This document shows positions 26,518 through 32,567 of a stretch of DNA of 32,567 nt, piece by piece. The notes below the pieces were generated by a model. The model saw only the letters and a list, made by a program, of their open reading frames with translations. It was not told the origin of the DNA and did no database searches. A program made the position numbers and the translations under genes. Position 1 is the stretch's first letter; each line of letters begins with the position of its first letter. The DNA is from Spirosoma fluviale (lineage in GTDB: Bacteria > Bacteroidota > Bacteroidia > Cytophagales > Spirosomataceae). The stretch covers positions 1-32,567 of the forward strand of contig CAMDRO010000026.1 in NCBI GenBank assembly GCA_945906795.1, written 5' to 3'.

Positions 26518-26755
26518 GTAGAGACGCGATATTTCGCGTCTTTTTTTAATGGTCCCAAGGTTAAGAACTGGGGTTATTTTTTGTGACAAAAAGACGCGAG
26601 GTATCTCGTCTTTTTTTAATGGTCCCAAGGTTAAGATCTTTGGTTATTTTTTTGTGACAAAAAGACGCGAGGTATCGCGTCTTTTTTTAATGGTCCCAAG
26701 GTTAAGAACTGGGGTAATTTTTGTGACAAAAAGACGCGAGGTATCGCGTCTCTAC
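26518..26755. repeat. Tandem ~70-base repeats with terminator-like hairpins
   Basis: Four hairpins begin at 26522, 26592, 26663 and 26732, spaced 70, 71 and 69 bases. Each is AGACGCGA, a four-base loop (TATT once, GGTA three times), TCGCGTCT; the second has one mismatch. The first three are followed by seven T residues and the shared tract AATGGTCCCAAGGTTAAG, then TTTTTGTGACAAAA. The whole array is bounded by GTAGAGACGCGA (26518-26529) and its inverse TCGCGTCTCTAC (26744-26755). It looks like a REP/MITE-type palindrome that grew by tandem duplication. It lies directly after lpd, so the first three units also form serial terminators. An 80-codon frame through it is repeat-encoded and not counted as a gene. 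Confidence 0.88.
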
Positions 26756-26845
26756 TCCAAGGTATTTATATGTAGAATATCTGCTAATTGATCATTTTAG
26801 CTATTAAAACTCATCTTAGGTTTTATATAAATTTATAATGGCATC

Positions 26846-26865
26846 TTGCAAAAATATTTTTGCAA
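26846..26865. promoter_or_regulatory. Perfect 20-base palindrome at the hicA start
   Basis: TTGCAAAAATATTTTTGCAA equals its own reverse complement and ends on the A of the hicA start codon. HicB-type and other antitoxins often bind palindromes at their own promoters, so this is a good operator candidate. In RNA the same sequence could pair and hide the start codon. The remaining 26756-26845 is an AT-rich leader; TTG at 26788 and a poor TCATCTTA at 26811 are the only promoter hints. Confidence 0.6.
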
Positions 26866-27116
26866 TGTCCAAAAAAGAAAAGCTATATTTGCGATTGAAA
26901 TCAAAGCCTAAGGATTTTACATTTCAAGAAATCAGAACTTTGTTGTATGCTTATGGTTATGAAGAATTTTCCAAGGGAAAAACTTCTGGCTCAAGGGTGG
27001 CTTTTTTTCATGATGATTTAAAACACATGATTCGTTTACATCGCCCACATCCTTCCAATCAATTAAAAGAATATCAGGTAAATTATTTACTAAATGAATT
27101 AAGCAAATGGGATTAA
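26865..27116 (+). CDS. hicA: HicA-family toxin
   Basis: From the ATG at 26865 the product is 83 residues, opening MSKKEKLYLRLKSKPKDFTF. It shows the HicA pattern: FQEIRTLLYAYGYEEFSKGK, then TSGSRVAFFHDD and MIRLHRPHPSNQLKEYQV, with the conserved Gly-Ser-Arg and His of the small dsRBD-like mRNA interferase fold. HicA toxins cleave mRNA and are blocked by HicB. An in-frame ATG at 26838 would add nine residues encoded by the palindrome, which is unlike family starts. The stop codon overlaps the hicB start by ten bases. The Arg/His-rich core and length are intact, so the toxin looks active. Confidence 0.86.
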   Translation: MSKKEKLYLRLKSKPKDFTFQEIRTLLYAYGYEEFSKGKTSGSRVAFFHDDLKHMIRLHRPHPSNQLKEYQVNYLLNELSKWD

Positions 27117-27337
27117 AACTTAACAGTGATCAGCTTTATTATAAGGATTTTATTGGAAGCATAAATTTTAGTGCGAATGATCAAATTTATTACGGGAAGA
27201 TCGAAGGAATTTCTGATTTGGTGACTTTCGAAGGAAACTCTGTAGAATCTTTGACTTTGGATTTTCATCAAAGCGTGGAAGATTATATCAAGGGTTGCAA
27301 AGACTTAGGAAGGCCTTATTCTGTCAGTGTGGGTTAA
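27107..27337 (+). CDS. hicB: HicB-family antitoxin, short form
   Basis: A 76-residue protein with the HicB partial RNase H-like fold: KDFIGSINFSANDQIYYGKI, then EGISDLVTFEGNSVESLTLD and FHQSVEDYIKGCKDLGRPY. It ends SVSVG about where longer relatives read YSGSFNVRI and go on into a ribbon-helix-helix or HTH DNA-binding domain of 30-45 residues. That domain is absent: the stop is followed after eight bases by the end of the convergent MATE gene. Short HicB forms are known, so this may be natural or a truncation. Overlap with hicA implies coupled translation. Toxin neutralisation should survive; autoregulation may not. Confidence 0.83.
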   Translation: MGLKLNSDQLYYKDFIGSINFSANDQIYYGKIEGISDLVTFEGNSVESLTLDFHQSVEDYIKGCKDLGRPYSVSVG

Positions 27338-27345
27338 TTTTAATA

Positions 27346-28716
27346 TTAATCTTCCACTTTTAGTGTATCCAAATCAATTCCATTCGTGCGAACGTAAAAA
27401 CGCCAAGTCAGTAAAATAGAAGAACAGATTAGGCTGGCCGTTAATCCGATCCAAATGCCTTCTGCTCCTTGGCCTTCATAAATTCCCAAGTAATAACTTA
27501 GAGGAATTCCCACTCCCCAATAGGAAAAAATGGTGATTAATGTCGGTATTTTAACATCTTGTAGGCCTCTCAATAAACCTAAAGAAACCGCCTGAACCCC
27601 GTCAAATAATTGGAATACCGCTCCCCAAATTACTAATTGGACCGCGATAGTGACCACGGCAATTTCTTTGGTATAGGAGGTGACAAAAAATTCTCGGCCA
27701 AAAAACATGACCAATGCACAGATTCCCATGAACACGAGTGACAGAAATAAGGCGGCATTTCCAGACACATAAATACTTGGTTTACTTTTATTGCCAATAT
27801 CTTCTCCCACCAAAATTCCTCCTGCCGCCGCTATCCCGGTGGCTGCCATATAAGTAAGGGAAGCCATATTGATCGCTACGATATGTGCCGCCTGTGATGT
27901 AATGGAAATCCAACCCATCATGACCACCGCCATGCCGAAGGTTGCGATCTCGAAAAAGCCTTGAAAACCACTAGGAACGCCGACTTTCAAAATGGTTTTT
28001 TCCAGCACCCAAGGGGTATGGTGCACATGTACTTTGGCTAAATAGGGTTTAAATTCTTTTCGAGTAAAAATATAAATAGCTAAACTTGCGGCCATAAAAA
28101 TCCGAGCCATTAGGGTAGCAATACCAGCTCCTATTAATCCTAAGGCCGGTATGGGTCCATAGCCATTGATTAAAATGCTATTCCAAAGCACATTGAGCAA
28201 TAGGGCAATTAAAGTGATGCTCATCGCAATCCGAGGTTTTTGTAGTCCATCGGTCAAAGTTTTTAATGCCGAAAAAATAAAAATGGGAATCACGGAGGCC
28301 GTAATCAAAGCTAAAAAAGGAAGCGTTAATTTTTTGTTGATGGCTGTTTGCCCAAATAAATCGTAATTAAGCCCTATAATCCCTAAAATGACAATGGTGA
28401 TAACCGCTAGAAATAGCGCAACTCGAATACTTGCCCGTAGTAAATTCCCACATTCGGATAGGTCACCTTCAGCGGCGGCTTTGGAAACCATGGGAGAAAC
28501 AATGTTCATGCAGATCAGTCCTACCACGGCGATCGTAAAAAAAATTGAACCCGCCATTCCCGATGCACCTAGGCTTTCCGCCGCGAGAAATTTCATTCGG
28601 CCTACCTGAATCGTATCGGCTAAGCCCATGAGCATGATGCCTAATTGGCCCACGATGATGGGTAATGCAAGTTTAATCGTCTTAAAGACTTTTTCAGAAA
28701 ATGTAGCTAATATCAT
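27346..28716 (-). CDS. MATE-family multidrug/cation efflux transporter
   Basis: A 456-residue inner-membrane protein with about twelve hydrophobic helices in two homologous halves. It opens with KLALPIIVGQLGIMLMGLAD and TIQVGRMKF, the typical NorM start with the conserved Pro and Asp, and has the second-half counterpart LKVGVPSGFQGFFEIATFG. It exports cationic compounds using Na+ or H+. It is the last gene of asnS-dgkA-DUF4290-murA-MATE, beginning three bases after the murA stop. The substrate is not predictable. No terminator is evident in the eight bases separating it from convergent hicB. Confidence 0.93.
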   Translation of the reverse strand: MILATFSEKVFKTIKLALPIIVGQLGIMLMGLADTIQVGRMKFLAAESLGASGMAGSIFFTIAVVGLICMNIVSPMVSKAAAEGDLSECGNLLRASIRVALFLAVITIVILGIIGLNYDLFGQTAINKKLTLPFLALITASVIPIFIFSALKTLTDGLQKPRIAMSITLIALLLNVLWNSILINGYGPIPALGLIGAGIATLMARIFMAASLAIYIFTRKEFKPYLAKVHVHHTPWVLEKTILKVGVPSGFQGFFEIATFGMAVVMMGWISITSQAAHIVAINMASLTYMAATGIAAAGGILVGEDIGNKSKPSIYVSGNAALFLSLVFMGICALVMFFGREFFVTSYTKEIAVVTIAVQLVIWGAVFQLFDGVQAVSLGLLRGLQDVKIPTLITIFSYWGVGIPLSYYLGIYEGQGAEGIWIGLTASLICSSILLTWRFYVRTNGIDLDTLKVED

Positions 28717-28719
28717 GCG

Positions 28720-30027
28720 TTAAATTCGAACGATCTCAGCACCAATCGCATTAAGTCGCGTATCAATATGTTGATATCCCCGGTCTATTTGTTCGATATT
28801 GTCGATGATGGAGGTTCCTGTGGCCGACATAGCAGCGATCAGTAAAGAAACTCCGGCACGAATATCAGGGGAAGACATCCGAATTCCTTTTAAGGTTTGT
28901 TTACGGTCAAATCCTACCACAGTAGCTCTATGGGGATCACACAGAATGATTTGCGCGCCCATTTCGATCAAGCGGTCCACAAAAAACAATCTAGATTCAA
29001 ACATTTTTTGATGAATCAAAACGGTTCCTTTGGCTTGTATCGCTGTCACTAAAATGATGGAAAGTAAATCAGGGGTAAATCCAGGCCAAGGATGATCCGA
29101 AATCGTCAACATAGACCCGTCGATGAAATTTTCTAATTCATAATGTTCTTGAGAAGGAATGAAAATATCATCACCTCTGAATTCCATTTGAATTCCTAAT
29201 TTTTTAAATACATCAGGAATAATGCCTAATTCAGCTATTTGACAATTCTTAATCGTGATTTCAGATTGTGTCATGACCGCCATGCCGATGAAAGAACCAA
29301 TCTCAATCATGTCGGGTAACATGGTATGTTCGGTGCCATGAAGCACATCGACTCCCTCAATCGTTAGCAAATTTGATCCGATGCCAGAAATTTTAGCCCC
29401 CATTCGGTTGAGCATTTTACTCAATTGCTGAATATAAGGCTCACAAGCAGCATGGTAAATCGTTGTAGTTCCTTTGGCCAGCACCGCCGCCATCAAAATA
29501 TTAGCCGTTCCTGTCACAGAAGCCTCATCTAATAACATGTAGGCACCCTGTAAAGACGAGGCATCCACTTCGTAATTACCCCCATCTGCAGAACTGTAAT
29601 TGAATTTTGCGCCAAGCTTCATGAACCCATAGAAGTGCGTATCCAAACGCCTTCTGCCTATTTTATCTCCTCCTGGTGAAGGAATTCGGCCTTTTTTAAA
29701 GCGGGCTAAAGTCGGCCCTAACAACATCACAGAGCCTCTCAGGGCAGCTGCTTTTTTCTTATACGTATCAGATTCAAGGTAGTCGATGTTCACTTGAGAT
29801 GCATCAAACTCGATGCTGGAATCACTCAATCGGCGCGTCCGCACGCCCATATCTCCTAATAAATCAATCAATTGATTGACATCCCGGATGTTGGGAATGT
29901 TGTGAATGACGACCGGCTCGGCAGTTAATACCACCGCACACAAAATTTGCAAAGCCTCGTTTTTAGCTCCTTGGGGAGTAATTTCTCCCTTTAACCGCTT
30001 TCCTCCCGTTACTTTAAATGATGCCAT
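28720..30027 (-). CDS. murA: UDP-N-acetylglucosamine 1-carboxyvinyltransferase, Asp at the Cys site
   Basis: First committed step of peptidoglycan synthesis: transfers enolpyruvate from PEP to UDP-GlcNAc in the cytoplasm. The 435-residue protein has GAKNEALQILC at 20-30 with the substrate-binding Lys22 and Asn23, GFTPDLLSI with the general-base Asp320, and SSPDIRAG near the C-terminus. The active-site loop reads SPGGDKIGRRRLD at 117-129, so the position of E. coli Cys115 is Asp121. Enzymes with Asp here work normally but are not alkylated by fosfomycin. Gene spacing is three bases on each side, inside the asnS-to-MATE operon. Confidence 0.97.
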   Translation of the reverse strand: MASFKVTGGKRLKGEITPQGAKNEALQILCAVVLTAEPVVIHNIPNIRDVNQLIDLLGDMGVRTRRLSDSSIEFDASQVNIDYLESDTYKKKAAALRGSVMLLGPTLARFKKGRIPSPGGDKIGRRRLDTHFYGFMKLGAKFNYSSADGGNYEVDASSLQGAYMLLDEASVTGTANILMAAVLAKGTTTIYHAACEPYIQQLSKMLNRMGAKISGIGSNLLTIEGVDVLHGTEHTMLPDMIEIGSFIGMAVMTQSEITIKNCQIAELGIIPDVFKKLGIQMEFRGDDIFIPSQEHYELENFIDGSMLTISDHPWPGFTPDLLSIILVTAIQAKGTVLIHQKMFESRLFFVDRLIEMGAQIILCDPHRATVVGFDRKQTLKGIRMSSPDIRAGVSLLIAAMSATGTSIIDNIEQIDRGYQHIDTRLNAIGAEIVRI

Positions 30028-30030
30028 AAA

Positions 30031-30699
30031 TTATTTTTTTCGAAAATTATTGTTTCGATTATTGTTGTTGTTACTTCTGAAGTTATTTTTCCGGTAATTG
30101 TTATTATTACGGTTGTTGTTATTATTGTTATTTGGGTATTCCGGAGCGTTATAGGTATTTCGCGCATTATTAGCGACGCGTGCATGGCCTAAACCTTCCT
30201 GCGATAATTCATCCACGATGGTCCCAAGTAAATTCTCAGACATATCTTTGATGTTTTGCCAAATCACGGAATCATCGACCGAATCTTTATTCCATGTCAC
30301 ATAAAATCCTTTCATCAACCGAGCGATGTAAGCCACTAAGATTTTCTTATCGTCTAGTTTTTCTTCCGCTATGGCGCGCAGAATAAGTAATTCTACATTT
30401 CTACCATAATGTTTGAATTTCAAATTATGCTGATTGTAAGAAACTTTTCTTGGCGCCTTTCCTAATGATTCAGGAGATGGGGGAGGGAATGGGGCTTGGA
30501 CGTCCAACTTAAAATTGGACATAATAAATAAATCATCCCAAAGTTTTTTGGAATAATCCTGCGTTGAATCTTTCATGTTGGGATGAATTTGCTTCATCAG
30601 TTCCACCATCAAAAACGCATATTTGGTTCTTTTTTCTTCGTCGTCGATGGTCATGATATAATCCACCAATTTCTGAACGCTTGATCCGTATTCTTTCAT
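30031..30699 (-). CDS. DUF4290 protein with Asn/Arg-rich tail
   Basis: A 222-residue cytoplasmic protein without a signal peptide. The first 170 residues are mostly helical and match DUF4290 in layout: YGSSVQKLVDYIMTIDDEEK near 4-23, MVELMKQIHPNMKD, KLWDDLFIMSNFKLDV and PFPPPSPE, then KFKHYGRNVELLILRAI. From about 183 to the end the chain is almost only Asn with Arg, Lys, Tyr and Phe (for example NNNNNNNRNNNNYRKNNFR), a basic disordered tail. Function is unknown. It sits between dgkA and murA with gaps of four and three bases, a conserved neighbourhood that hints at a role with cell-wall synthesis. RNA binding by the tail is only a guess. Confidence 0.85.
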   Translation of the reverse strand: MKEYGSSVQKLVDYIMTIDDEEKRTKYAFLMVELMKQIHPNMKDSTQDYSKKLWDDLFIMSNFKLDVQAPFPPPSPESLGKAPRKVSYNQHNLKFKHYGRNVELLILRAIAEEKLDDKKILVAYIARLMKGFYVTWNKDSVDDSVIWQNIKDMSENLLGTIVDELSQEGLGHARVANNARNTYNAPEYPNNNNNNNRNNNNYRKNNFRSNNNNNRNNNFRKK

Positions 30700-30703
30700 A
30701 ATA

Positions 30704-31075
30704 TTACCTAGAAAATGCTAGCCACATCCACAGATGAGGTAAGGAAATTAGACAAAAAACAAATATTGCCCAAATTGCCATGACTAAAACTGCGCCTGAG
30801 GCATAATCTTTTACTTTTTTTGCGATTTGATTTTGTTCGGGTGAAATCAAATCCGTTAATTTTTCGATGGCCGTATTAATTAATTCAGCCACCCAAACCC
30901 CAGCAATCGCTAATGAAATCCATAACCATTCAATGGATAAAAATTGCAATTTCAAACCCACTAAAATGACCACAATGGTCGAAATTAAATGTATTTTGGC
31001 ATTATTTTCGCTTTTAATTAAGTCGATAATTCCATCAAAGGCAATCCCGATACTTTTAAACATCTGTTTCAACAT
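30704..31075 (-). CDS. dgkA: Diacylglycerol/undecaprenol kinase family protein
   Basis: A 123-residue inner-membrane kinase from the ATG at 31075, one base after the asnS stop codon. An upstream in-frame ATG at 31120 would add 15 residues overlapping asnS and is less likely. The three-helix DgkA fold is visible: ENNAKIH at 23-29, ISTIVVILVGL, then AELINTAIEKLTDL at 63-76 with the catalytic Glu, and KDYASGAVLVMA at 89-100. The family phosphorylates diacylglycerol in Gram-negatives and undecaprenol in many others. Lying next to murA, a role in recycling the undecaprenyl carrier is plausible but not proven. Confidence 0.9.
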   Translation of the reverse strand: MLKQMFKSIGIAFDGIIDLIKSENNAKIHLISTIVVILVGLKLQFLSIEWLWISLAIAGVWVAELINTAIEKLTDLISPEQNQIAKKVKDYASGAVLVMAIWAIFVFCLISLPHLWMWLAFSR

Positions 31076-31076
31076 A

Positions 31077-32507
31077 TTAAAATTCGGCCGTTTTAGGAGT
31101 ACGTGGGAATGGAATGACATCGCGTATATTGCTCATTCCCGTGACAAATAACACTAATCGCTCAAAACCTAATCCAAAACCTGAATGGGGCGCAGAGCCA
31201 AATTGGCGCGTCTGTAAATACCACCAGATGGATTCCTCTTCGATTCCCACTTCCTTCATTCTTTGCAAAAGTTTTTCGTAATCATCCTCACGCTGCGATC
31301 CACCAATGATTTCACCAATGCCTGGAAATAACACATCCATCGCGCGAACCGTTTTTCCATCCACCTCTTGCTTCATATAAAAGGCTTTGATCTCTTTGGG
31401 ATAATGAGTTAAAATAACGGGTTTTTTGAAATGTTTTTCGACTAGGTAGCGCTCGTGCTCCGACTGCAAATCGATTCCCCAAGCGACAGGGTAATTGAAT
31501 TTACCTTGTTTGTGCGCTTTTGACTGCAATAATATGTCAATTGCCTCCGTGTACGTTAATCGCTCAAAGGTATTCTCCGTGACAAATTTTAATTTCTCAG
31601 AAAGGGTCAATTCGGATTGCTCCTCTTTCTTTTTCATTTTCTCTTCCTCTAATAATCTTTTCTCCAGAAAAGCTATATCGTCGGCACAATGGTTTAATGC
31701 GTATTTAATCAAGAACTTGGTAAAATCTTCGGCCAAATTCATATTATCAGTAAGTTCGAAAAAAGCCATTTCAGGTTCGACCATCCAAAATTCTGCCAAA
31801 TGGCGGGTAGTATTTGAATTCTCCGCCCTAAACGTAGGCCCAAACGTATATATTTTCGATAAGGCCAAAGCGCCCAATTCACCTTCTAATTGCCCAGAAA
31901 CCGTTAAATTAGTCTCTTTACCAAAGAAATCTTCTTTATAATCCACTTGTCCATCTTCGGTCAATGGCGGATTGATGGCAGGCAGGGTAGTTACTCGAAA
32001 CATTTCACCGGCACCTTCTGCATCAGAACCCGTAATGATGGGCGTATGCAAATAGAAGAAGCCATGGTCGTTGAAATACGTATTGATTGCAAAGGCTAAA
32101 GTATGCCGAATACGTAAGATAGCGGAAAAAGTATTGGTCCTAGGGCGCAGGTGGCCTATTTCTCTTAAAAACTCCAGGGAGTGTTTTTTCGGTTGGAGCG
32201 GATATTTTTCTGGATCCGCGGCGCCATATATTTCGATGGAATTGACTTGAACCTCTACGCTTTGTCCTTGTCCCTGAGACGGAATTAAAAGTCCTATAAC
32301 GGCGATACAAGCACCCGTTGTCACTAATTTCAATGTTTCCTCGGGAACAGAACCTTCATTGACAACCGCTTGAATGTTGTTGATGGTGGATCCATCGTTG
32401 ATGGCAATAAATGCGACAGCCGCAGAATTTCGTTTGGTACGTACCCAACCCTTCACCGTGATGGCTTGTTGGGCTGCTGTTAAACCTAATATTTCTTTAA
32501 TTTGCAT
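31077..32507 (-). CDS. asnS: Asparaginyl-tRNA synthetase
   Basis: Class IIb synthetase, 476 residues from the ATG at 32507 ([14 protein letters not shown]). A TTG at 32552 in frame would add 15 residues but coincides with the promoter box and is not typical. The N-terminal OB fold has [20 protein letters not shown]. Class II motif 2 is [20 protein letters not shown], and motif 3 is [16 protein letters not shown] with [12 protein letters not shown] close to the C-terminus. The insertion with [19 protein letters not shown] is usual in this phylum. The ending PRTPKTAEF is complete. It is the first gene of the asnS-dgkA-DUF4290-murA-MATE unit. Confidence 0.97.
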   Translation of the reverse strand: MQIKEILGLTAAQQAITVKGWVRTKRNSAAVAFIAINDGSTINNIQAVVNEGSVPEETLKLVTTGACIAVIGLLIPSQGQGQSVEVQVNSIEIYGAADPEKYPLQPKKHSLEFLREIGHLRPRTNTFSAILRIRHTLAFAINTYFNDHGFFYLHTPIITGSDAEGAGEMFRVTTLPAINPPLTEDGQVDYKEDFFGKETNLTVSGQLEGELGALALSKIYTFGPTFRAENSNTTRHLAEFWMVEPEMAFFELTDNMNLAEDFTKFLIKYALNHCADDIAFLEKRLLEEEKMKKKEEQSELTLSEKLKFVTENTFERLTYTEAIDILLQSKAHKQGKFNYPVAWGIDLQSEHERYLVEKHFKKPVILTHYPKEIKAFYMKQEVDGKTVRAMDVLFPGIGEIIGGSQREDDYEKLLQRMKEVGIEEESIWWYLQTRQFGSAPHSGFGLGFERLVLFVTGMSNIRDVIPFPRTPKTAEF

Positions 32508-32549
32508 GCGATAATAAATCAAAAGGCCCTTTAGATGGGCAATAACCCT

Positions 32550-32557
32550 CAAAATTA
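32550..32557 (-). promoter_or_regulatory. Candidate -7 box for the asnS operon
   Basis: The minus strand reads TAATTTTG, a full TAnnTTTG match, 42 bases before the asnS ATG. The -33 box would fall outside the window. The leader contains GCCC-ATCTAAA-GGGC, a short four-pair hairpin of uncertain meaning. Confidence 0.5.
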
Positions 32558-32567
32558 CGTTAAAAAA

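Noticed and set aside
26518-26755. CRISPR-like spacing of repeated hairpins
   Set aside because: The sequences between the hairpins are copies of each other rather than unique spacers, the units are about 70 bases, and there are no cas genes.
26549-26791. An 80-codon plus-strand frame over the repeat array
   Set aside because: It is made of repeated VPRLRTG and DKK/TKRREVSRL units that simply translate the ~70-base repeats, and it has no independent support as a protein.
31076-31120. Longer N-terminus for dgkA from an ATG inside asnS
   Set aside because: It adds 15 polar residues not expected in DgkA; the ATG at 31075 gives a 123-residue protein of normal length directly after the asnS stop.
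32508-32552. Longer N-terminus for asnS from TTG
   Set aside because: The TTG overlaps a perfect -7 promoter box, and MQIKEILG from the ATG fits the family start.

Overview
The window reads as core chromosome of a Bacteroidota bacterium, most likely a Cytophagales-type aerobe. The evidence is type IX secretion parts (a PorP/SprF-like protein, a Por sorting domain, a DUF4835 protein), an OstA-like Lpt protein, the Bacteroidota form of RNA polymerase omega, DUF2911 and DUF4290 proteins, and many promoter boxes of the phylum's TAnnTTTG type. Coding density is high, genes are often 3-5 bases apart, and Shine-Dalgarno sequences are not obvious. Genus cannot be fixed from the sequence alone.

Layout. 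1-484: little coding sequence, but an intact tRNA-Arg(CCT) on the minus strand and, about 120 bases further along the plus strand, a decayed second copy. 485-5115 (minus): atpA-atpG-DUF2911, a terminator, then hflX. 5345-11016 (plus): FKBP-type prolyl isomerase, Prc/Tsp protease, inositol-monophosphatase family enzyme, a tiny Cys-rich membrane protein and an MsbA-like ABC exporter, all tightly packed. 11056-13250 (plus): bamD, rpoZ, DUF4835. 13311-13903: a REP-associated (IS200-like, HUH) transposase with one REP-like palindrome beside it and a near-identical inverted copy inside its coding sequence. 14161-17555: tilS diverging from an OstA-like gene, then a small secreted protein that is almost only a type IX sorting domain. 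17607-20455: htpG diverging from a PorP/SprF gene. 20700-26501: the complete 2-oxoglutarate dehydrogenase complex, sucA-sucB-lpd, with a two-lipoyl E2. 26518-26755: tandem ~70-base repeats, each beginning with a strong hairpin. 26865-27337: a HicA toxin and a short HicB antitoxin, with a perfect 20-base palindrome ending on the hicA start codon. 27346-32507 (minus): asnS-dgkA-DUF4290-murA-MATE, a five-gene operon with gaps of 1-4 bases.

The genes serve energy metabolism (ATP synthase F1, OGDH), envelope building (BamD, OstA, MurA, DgkA, Prc, FKBP, MATE, ABC exporter), type IX secretion, translation (AsnS, TilS, HflX, tRNA-Arg) and protein folding (HtpG). Most of the window is ordinary housekeeping. 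The parts that deserve a second look are the hicAB locus with its operator-like palindrome and flanking hairpin array, the transposase carrying its own repeat in frame, the sorting-domain-only protein, MurA with Asp in place of the fosfomycin-target Cys, and the tRNA-Arg relic. I did not find a clearly new multi-gene system.
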